Program-made: the position numbers and the translations under genes
Source of the DNA: Bacillota bacterium
GTDB taxonomy: Bacteria; Bacillota; Clostridia; Christensenellales; Aristaeellaceae
Direction: 5' to 3'
DNA: 10,522 nucleotides
NCBI GenBank assembly: GCA_023391725.1
Contig: JAEWAH010000026.1
Coordinates: 1-10,522 of the forward strand
Notes under the pieces: model-generated
The model's database searches: none
Told to the model about the DNA's origin: nothing
What the model saw: only the letters and a program-made list of their open reading frames with translations
Shown: in pieces, positions 8,101 to 10,522 of the stretch
Layout of the letters: the number at the start of each line of letters is the position of its first letter
How positions within the stretch are numbered: the stretch's first letter is position 1

Positions 8101-9288
8101 CCCCCAGGCCGCGCCATTTAAAAGAATAACAGGGTTGAAGGCGCACAGAATGCTGAGGACCGCCGCAGCCATCATAGGCATGCGCTTTTTGCCCAGGCGG
8201 TAGATCAGGATGGCCGTAGCCATATCCGCCAGGATGGGCGCGAACTTGATGTTCAGAAGCTGCAGCCCCGGAGAAAGCGGGCCAAACAAATTGGTAATGG
8301 CGCTGTTTATCCACCACACGTACAAAAGGGCCGGAGGATAATCCAAAAGCCCAGCGGAGGAATAGATATTGGCGGGGCCATATTGCCCCATCATATCGCC
8401 CCAGATACGGAAATCGTTCACATCGTGCTCCATGCCCGGTATCTTTACCGCCAGGATCACCCGGAGCACAAACGCGGCGAACAGCGCAAGGGACAGCAAT
8501 ATCTTTACATTGTCTTTTGATTCCTGCGTAAGACGCTCGGCAGGCGTTTCCTTTTGCAGGGGGCGAAGCAAACACGCCATCAAAGCCAAAAAGGCCAGGG
8601 CCAATACAATAAGGGACGGCCAGTTGGAGGAGGTGCCAAGCGCCCCTCCCTCGTTTACGTCCTCCGAAGCCGGAAGGTTTGTTTCATACCACTGGGTCAG
8701 TTCCGCACCTGCGGGGATATCACCCGTAACTTTAGTGAGGGAAAGGTCGTCAAAGTACGCCTTGCCCTCACTCTCCCCGCCGTAGCCGCCCAGGCGGGCA
8801 AACACGGTGACTGTATCCTGGTCCGGCCCGGTCTGGCCGTAGAGGGTGAGCTTCTGCCATGGGCTGTCGCCATACACGCCTTCGGAGAAAACGTAAACGC
8901 CCCCCACCGAGACGTTGGCGCCCGTGCCCGTATCCGGCACGCCTTCGGTGCGGACGTACCCCGTCAGGCAATAAACGGTATCAGGCTTCACCGAAACGTC
9001 CTGGGCGAACCTGGCGTCGTTGGGGCCGTAATTCTCCACAAAGACGGCTGTTTGCCCCGCCTGCGCCGGGGAAGAAACGCCGTAGTCCGTAAACCCCGCC
9101 TGCATGATGTAGCTTTCGGTATACCAGCCTGCGGGCATCCCGTTTTCATCCAGCGTTTCAAAGCTGCCGTTTTCCAAAAGGTTCTGGCTTTCTTCCTGGC
9201 CCAGGGCGCATACAGGTGCAAGCAGCACCAGCAAAAGCGCAAGGCACAAGCAGTATCGCAAAAGCTTCCCTCTTTGCATTATCACCAT
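5140..9288 (-). CDS. Giant dual-module GT-C glycosyltransferase: Gpi18-like module plus PMT/GT39 module with two extracytoplasmic beta-sandwich domains
   Basis: A 1382-residue membrane protein. The start is the ATG at 9288, with TAAGGAG 9 nt upstream, rather than the longer in-frame start inside yraN. Residues 1-30 are a signal peptide with a probable cut after ALG. Residues 36-187 are a CBM4_9-like beta-sandwich (NLLENGSFE...GMPAGW...AYFDDLSL). TM helices at about 223-241 and 262-282 precede a first GT-C module (to about 716) with EHDVND (287-292), LLDYPP (314-319), GAAWGQVDSI and MHERYLFP, as in Gpi18-related mannosyltransferases. A basic cytoplasmic linker leads to TM 763-781. Then comes a discoidin-like domain (787-906) and the PMT motifs: FDEIYHARTAYE (946-957; D947, E948), ETSHPPLGK (966-974), FDLMHFTQTRLATID (1029-1043) and a PMT 4-TM C-terminus. 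GT-C enzymes use polyprenyl-phosphate sugars outside the membrane; donor and acceptor here are unknown. It lies 43 nt after yraN and 26 nt before comM. The family call is strong; the exact function is open. Confidence 0.88.
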   Translation of the reverse strand: MVIMQRGKLLRYCLCLALLLVLLAPVCALGQEESQNLLENGSFETLDENGMPAGWYTESYIMQAGFTDYGVSSPAQAGQTAVFVENYGPNDARFAQDVSVKPDTVYCLTGYVRTEGVPDTGTGANVSVGGVYVFSEGVYGDSPWQKLTLYGQTGPDQDTVTVFARLGGYGGESEGKAYFDDLSLTKVTGDIPAGAELTQWYETNLPASEDVNEGGALGTSSNWPSLIVLALAFLALMACLLRPLQKETPAERLTQESKDNVKILLSLALFAAFVLRVILAVKIPGMEHDVNDFRIWGDMMGQYGPANIYSSAGLLDYPPALLYVWWINSAITNLFGPLSPGLQLLNIKFAPILADMATAILIYRLGKKRMPMMAAAVLSILCAFNPVILLNGAAWGQVDSILALGLMLVCAFAMERKWERVLPIYVLCVLMKPQALMLGPLGLVAILRDVFRKGEKQPWKELGYGLLWSVAVAVAILLPFTVHQPVTWIFGLYGNTLTSYPFTTLNTTNFYYFPASYNWGYLSDQVGTSLLVTLALIMAGLSVWQFIAASKRKGDGLLRAAHPTFLAAASVMFVVMAAQHVAFSTFGTGMMALVVMWVLLTYLRGGRLENLPLMGAILFIGLYVFGVMMHERYLFPAIILLFLAYIQKRDWRILVLLAGFSVTTFINAGIVLDNSIRLGFKYLHLNEETYGLCVLLSILNIALTAFAFYTGERLCAMNAPEQRLRLPDIAPANSAQAQVQPVETRAGAALLHPRDFRFNLKRLDLLLLVGVTVAYSVLTFWNLGRTKAPQTAFVSSKAGEQVVLDLGAEKDFRVVYYGGINYSDFSVAISSDGLTWSEEYSAQMQQGNCFQWQYLVETTPGDEGPVSYTSVPRELSGRYVRVTAPVIGLNLSEVILRTADGQVLPVSLSAHTGNNPSNKAAQPAENLIDEQDTLEGEPSWFNGTYFDEIYHARTAYEHAHGLPTYETSHPPLGKVIMSWAVMIFGMTPFGWRFAGALMGVLMLPAIYLLGKQLTRRTDLAAAAMLLMAFDLMHFTQTRLATIDSFPVLFIMISYLCMYRYMMMDFWGTPFYKTLIPLGLSGLFMGFGIASKWIGLYAAAGLAVLFFFSCWRHFMESREANRLRVNIKAVPKARQDAVVLAADKGLNRILVTLAWCILFFIAIPALIYYLSYIPYFAYSGGVTLEKIIEAQKGMYDYHSTPGLGADHPFKSPWWEWPLILKPMGYNTRGVFAPAGMAYTIYAMGNPAVWWTGLAGLLIVFAMWAKRHVWADDRGRFMHLHTKEHDIAPAIVLIGFLSQYLPWVLVPRSTFIYHYFASIPFIILCTVLCFQWLGDVWKRGYKPLLWGLVALAAIMFIGFYPYASGVTVSTKWLDFMKWFPRIYY
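6375..6382 (-). repeat. Homopolymer C8 tract (coding strand) in the HPPLGK motif
   Basis: On the minus strand CAC CCC CCC CTG gives eight consecutive C residues within the codons for S-H-P-P-L-G-K of the PMT module. It is the longest single-base run I noticed in the window. Runs of this length in GC-rich surface-glycosylation genes can slip during replication. Confidence 0.85.
6571..6930 (-). other. Discoidin (F5/8 type C)-like domain in the first outer loop of the PMT module
   Basis: Residues 787-906 include VVLDLGAEKDFRVVYYGG, YSDFSVAISSDGLTWSEEY and GRYVRVTA...LSEVILRTADG. These are the strand patterns of F5/8 type C domains (DLG near the start, S.DG..W in the middle, RYVR near the end). 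It follows the first PMT-type TM helix (763-781, ending FWNLGRTKAP) and precedes the DE catalytic motif (947-948), so it looks like an insertion in that loop. Confidence 0.65.
8728..9183 (-). other. CBM4_9-like beta-sandwich at the N-terminus of the glycosyltransferase
   Basis: Residues 36-187 of the product follow the signal peptide. They open with NLLENGSFE and GMPAGWY and close with GKAYFDDLSLTKV, the usual first and last strands of CBM4_9/galactose-binding-like modules. In between are VYCLTGYVRTEG and SPWQKLTLYGQ, which also fit. It should sit outside the membrane. A glycan-binding role is inferred from the fold, not shown. Confidence 0.65.
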
Positions 9289-9297
9289 CAAACCTGG

Positions 9298-9304
9298 CTC
9301 CTTA
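9298..9304 (-). promoter_or_regulatory. Shine-Dalgarno fixing the start of the large glycosyltransferase gene
   Basis: TAAGGAG on the minus strand, 9 nt before the ATG at 9288; a second in-frame ATG follows at 9279. This start places a basic stretch (QRGKLLR) directly before a hydrophobic core, a normal signal peptide, and avoids the 24 extra polar residues of the longer reading. The 43-nt gap also holds a small CCGC-TTTT-GCGG inverted repeat (9309-9320), too weak to call a terminator. Confidence 0.7.
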
Positions 9305-9331
9305 CCGCCCGCAAAAGCGGTCCTTCTTCGC

Positions 9332-9691
9332 TCATCCGGGCCAATCGCCGGAAAAGGCATTCTCGATATGCAGGATGCCCCCGGCGGTTATTTCCACTAC
9401 ATCAAAACGCAGCGGACGGGAAAAACCTTCCACTTTGGAAAGGTATTGCCCCGCGGCCGTGAGAATGCGGCGCTGTTTTGTTGCCGTCACGGCCTCCAGC
9501 CCCGCGCCGGGGCTGGCTTTTAGACGGCGTTTGACTTCCGCAAAAATAAAGCAGCCGTCCTTTTCAAGAATGAGGTCGATCTCCCCGCCCTTTATACGGA
9601 AATTCCTTTCCACAAGGCGGTATCCCAGATCTTGAAGATAGGCAAGGGCCATCTCTTCCCCCAGGATGCCTTTTTGGACCGCGCCTGTCAT
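9332..9691 (-). CDS. yraN: YraN/UPF0102 family putative endonuclease-like protein
   Basis: A 119-residue member of the UPF0102 (YraN) family, whose fold resembles the PD-(D/E)xK nucleases and Holliday-junction resolvases; its cellular role is not established. The family signatures are all there: KGILGEEMALAYL (7-19), LGYRLVERNFRIKGGEIDLI (22-41) with putative metal ligands E37 and D39, IFAEVKRR (49-56) carrying the ExK pair E52/K54, TKQRRI (71-76), and LRFDVVEI (94-101). The length is normal. The ATG overlaps the rnhB stop (ATGA) and I see no clear Shine-Dalgarno of its own, so it probably depends on ribosomes finishing rnhB. The rnhB-yraN pairing is common in Firmicutes and other bacteria. 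Cytoplasmic. Confidence 0.93.
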   Translation of the reverse strand: MTGAVQKGILGEEMALAYLQDLGYRLVERNFRIKGGEIDLILEKDGCFIFAEVKRRLKASPGAGLEAVTATKQRRILTAAGQYLSKVEGFSRPLRFDVVEITAGGILHIENAFSGDWPG

Positions 9692-10296
9692 GCGAAATGC
9701 CCAATGAAGCTTCTTCTATGGAACGGGCAGGGGCCGTATTGCCTGATGGCGGCGATGTGCTGGGCCGTGCCGTATCCCTTATGCTCCAAAAAGCCATAGG
9801 CGGGGTAGGATTCGTCCAGCGCGGTCATTTGCCTGTCCCGCGTCACCTTGGCCACGATGCTGGCGGCGGCGATGGCGTAGCAGAGCGCATCCCCGTGGAT
9901 GATACCCTGTTCCCGGCCATGAAGGCCCAGTCCCTCCAGCGCGTCGATGAGAAAAAGCTCAGCCGGGATATCTTTGGCTGCTCTTCGCATGGCTTCCTTG
10001 GTGGCGTTGAGGATGTTGATCGTATCGATCTCCTCGGGTGTTGCTTCCCCCACGCCCACATACTGCGCGATGTCCATGATTTGCTCATACACCGCTTCCC
10101 GGCGCTTGGGGGATAGCTTTTTGCTGTCATCCACCCACTCTATCAAGGGTTCCGGCGGCATCACTACGCAGGCGGCTACCACATTTCCGGCCAGGGGGCC
10201 GCGCCCGGCCTCGTCCATGCCGGCAAAGACGATGCCCGAAGCCCACAGGGGCTCATCAATTTTCGTCAGTTCCTTCAGGCGGTTCTGCCTTAACAT
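9688..10296 (-). CDS. rnhB: Ribonuclease HII
   Basis: RNase HII cuts RNA in RNA-DNA hybrids and removes single ribonucleotides misincorporated into DNA. With the start chosen here it has 202 residues. The four catalytic acids are visible: D28 and E29 in GMDEAGRGPLAG, D118 in LFLIDALEG and D136 in HGDALCYAIAAASIVAKVTRD. The GRG loop that reads the 2'-OH and the tyrosine of EHKGYGT are present, as is DDSKKLSPKRRE. The open frame extends upstream to 10401, but that stretch overlaps rbgA heavily and lacks RnhB character. The ATG at 10296 has AAGGAG 10 nt upstream, whereas the ATG at 10305 lies only 1 nt from it. It overlaps rbgA by 41 nt and yraN by 4 nt. The start could be a few codons off; the function is clear. 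Confidence 0.96.
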   Translation of the reverse strand: MLRQNRLKELTKIDEPLWASGIVFAGMDEAGRGPLAGNVVAACVVMPPEPLIEWVDDSKKLSPKRREAVYEQIMDIAQYVGVGEATPEEIDTINILNATKEAMRRAAKDIPAELFLIDALEGLGLHGREQGIIHGDALCYAIAAASIVAKVTRDRQMTALDESYPAYGFLEHKGYGTAQHIAAIRQYGPCPFHRRSFIGHFA

Positions 10297-10522
10297 CTTC
10301 CGCATGCTCCTTCGCTTTGGGCGCTTGCAAAATGGGCGCTGCTTTTTCCTCCCGGCAAAGCTCCAGGGTAATACGCCCCAGCTTTCCGGCCCGGAATTCA
10401 TCCAATACCACGGCGGCGCCCCGCTCCGTATCAGTGTTGCCGCCCTTCATCAAAAAGCCCCGGCCCCGGCAGACGCCTTCCAGCAGCGCAAGCCCCTTGA
10501 GTGCGGTATCGGCAAGTTTGAA
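10256..10522 (-). CDS. rbgA: RbgA/YlqF ribosome biogenesis GTPase, C-terminal fragment (gene enters from the right edge)
   Basis: Only the last 88 residues are in the window. RbgA is a circularly permuted GTPase needed for late assembly of the 50S subunit in Firmicutes; its G domain lies beyond the right edge. What is visible fits the helical C-terminal RNA-binding domain. GVCRGRGFLMKGGNTDTERGAAVVL is followed by DEFRAGKLGRITLE, which matches the RGxLxxGGxxDxxRAAxxxLxDFRxGKLGRxxLE pattern at the end of Bacillus YlqF. After that conserved end comes a tail of about 33 residues rich in Lys, Glu, Ala and Pro (EEKAAPILQAPKAKEHAEDV...), which is not part of the conserved domain and looks disordered. 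The last 41 nt overlap rnhB. The ylqF-rnhB adjacency is typical and supports the call. Confidence 0.9.
   Translation of the reverse strand, partial: FKLADTALKGLALLEGVCRGRGFLMKGGNTDTERGAAVVLDEFRAGKLGRITLELCREEKAAPILQAPKAKEHAEDVKAEPPEGTDEN
10307..10312 (-). promoter_or_regulatory. Shine-Dalgarno deciding the start of rnhB
   Basis: AAGGAG on the minus strand inside the end of rbgA. It is 10 nt from the ATG at 10296 and only 1 nt from the ATG at 10305, so the former is the better start. The overlap with rbgA implies coupled translation. Confidence 0.6.

Noticed and set aside
9198..9209. Possible lipoprotein signal (LAPVC) in the glycosyltransferase leader
   Set aside because: The residue before the cysteine is Val, not Gly/Ala/Ser, so it does not fit a lipobox; ordinary signal peptidase cleavage after ALG is more likely.
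9309..9320. CCGC-TTTT-GCGG inverted repeat between yraN and the glycosyltransferase gene as a terminator
   Set aside because: The stem is only 4 bp and no T-run follows; it precedes the Shine-Dalgarno directly and more likely is chance.
9289..9360. Upstream extension of the glycosyltransferase start to 9360
   Set aside because: It would overlap yraN and put 24 polar residues before the signal peptide. The ATG at 9288 has a good ribosome binding site.
10297..10401. Upstream extension of rnhB to 10401 or to the ATG at 10305
   Set aside because: The extra residues are antisense-like out-of-frame rbgA sequence with no RnhB character, and the ATG at 10305 is only 1 nt from the AAGGAG.
1..10522. 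Search for CRISPR arrays, tRNA/rRNA genes, insertion sequences, toxin-antitoxin or defence genes
   Set aside because: The window is filled edge to edge by eight recognisable genes with no intergenic room above 50 nt, and no direct repeats or transposase motifs were seen.

Overview
All eight genes lie on the minus strand, packed end to end with overlaps or gaps under 50 nt. The reading order therefore runs from high to low coordinates: rbgA/ylqF (3' end only), rnhB, yraN, a very large membrane glycosyltransferase, comM/yifB, dprA, topA and trmFO (5' part only). The order ylqF-rnhB-(yraN)-(comM)-dprA-topA-trmFO is a well-known Firmicutes arrangement; Bacillus subtilis has ylqF-rnhB...smf-topA-trmFO. 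Codons are GC-rich at third positions and Shine-Dalgarno sites are strong (AAGGAG/GGAGG). A GC-rich member of the Clostridia or a related Firmicute is the best guess; I cannot name a genus.

Right part (about 9.3-10.5 kb): the C-terminal domain of the ribosome-assembly GTPase RbgA overlaps the start of RNase HII, whose stop codon overlaps the start of yraN (ATGA). Left part (1-5.1 kb): comM (AAA+ ATPase), dprA (RecA loader for incoming single-stranded DNA), topA (topoisomerase I) and trmFO (folate-dependent tRNA U54 methylase). ComM and DprA both act on transforming DNA, so this half has a DNA uptake/topology flavour, although the cluster is also kept in species not known to be competent.

The middle 4.15 kb (5140-9288) is the unusual part. 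A single 1382-residue gene sits between yraN and comM, where the conserved cluster normally has no glycosyltransferase. Its product reads as a signal peptide, an extracytoplasmic beta-sandwich of CBM4_9 type, a first polytopic GT-C module resembling Gpi18-related mannosyltransferases, a second polytopic GT-C module of the PMT/GT39 type, and a second discoidin-like beta-sandwich placed in the first outer loop of the PMT module, just before its DE motif. Two polyprenyl-phosphate-sugar-dependent transferases and two putative glycan-binding domains in one chain suggest a self-contained surface glycosylation enzyme. This is the best candidate in the window for something poorly described.

No RNA genes, CRISPR arrays, insertion sequences or convincing rho-independent terminators were seen. 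No stretch above 50 nt lacks a gene, and the whole window may be one transcription unit whose promoter lies outside it.
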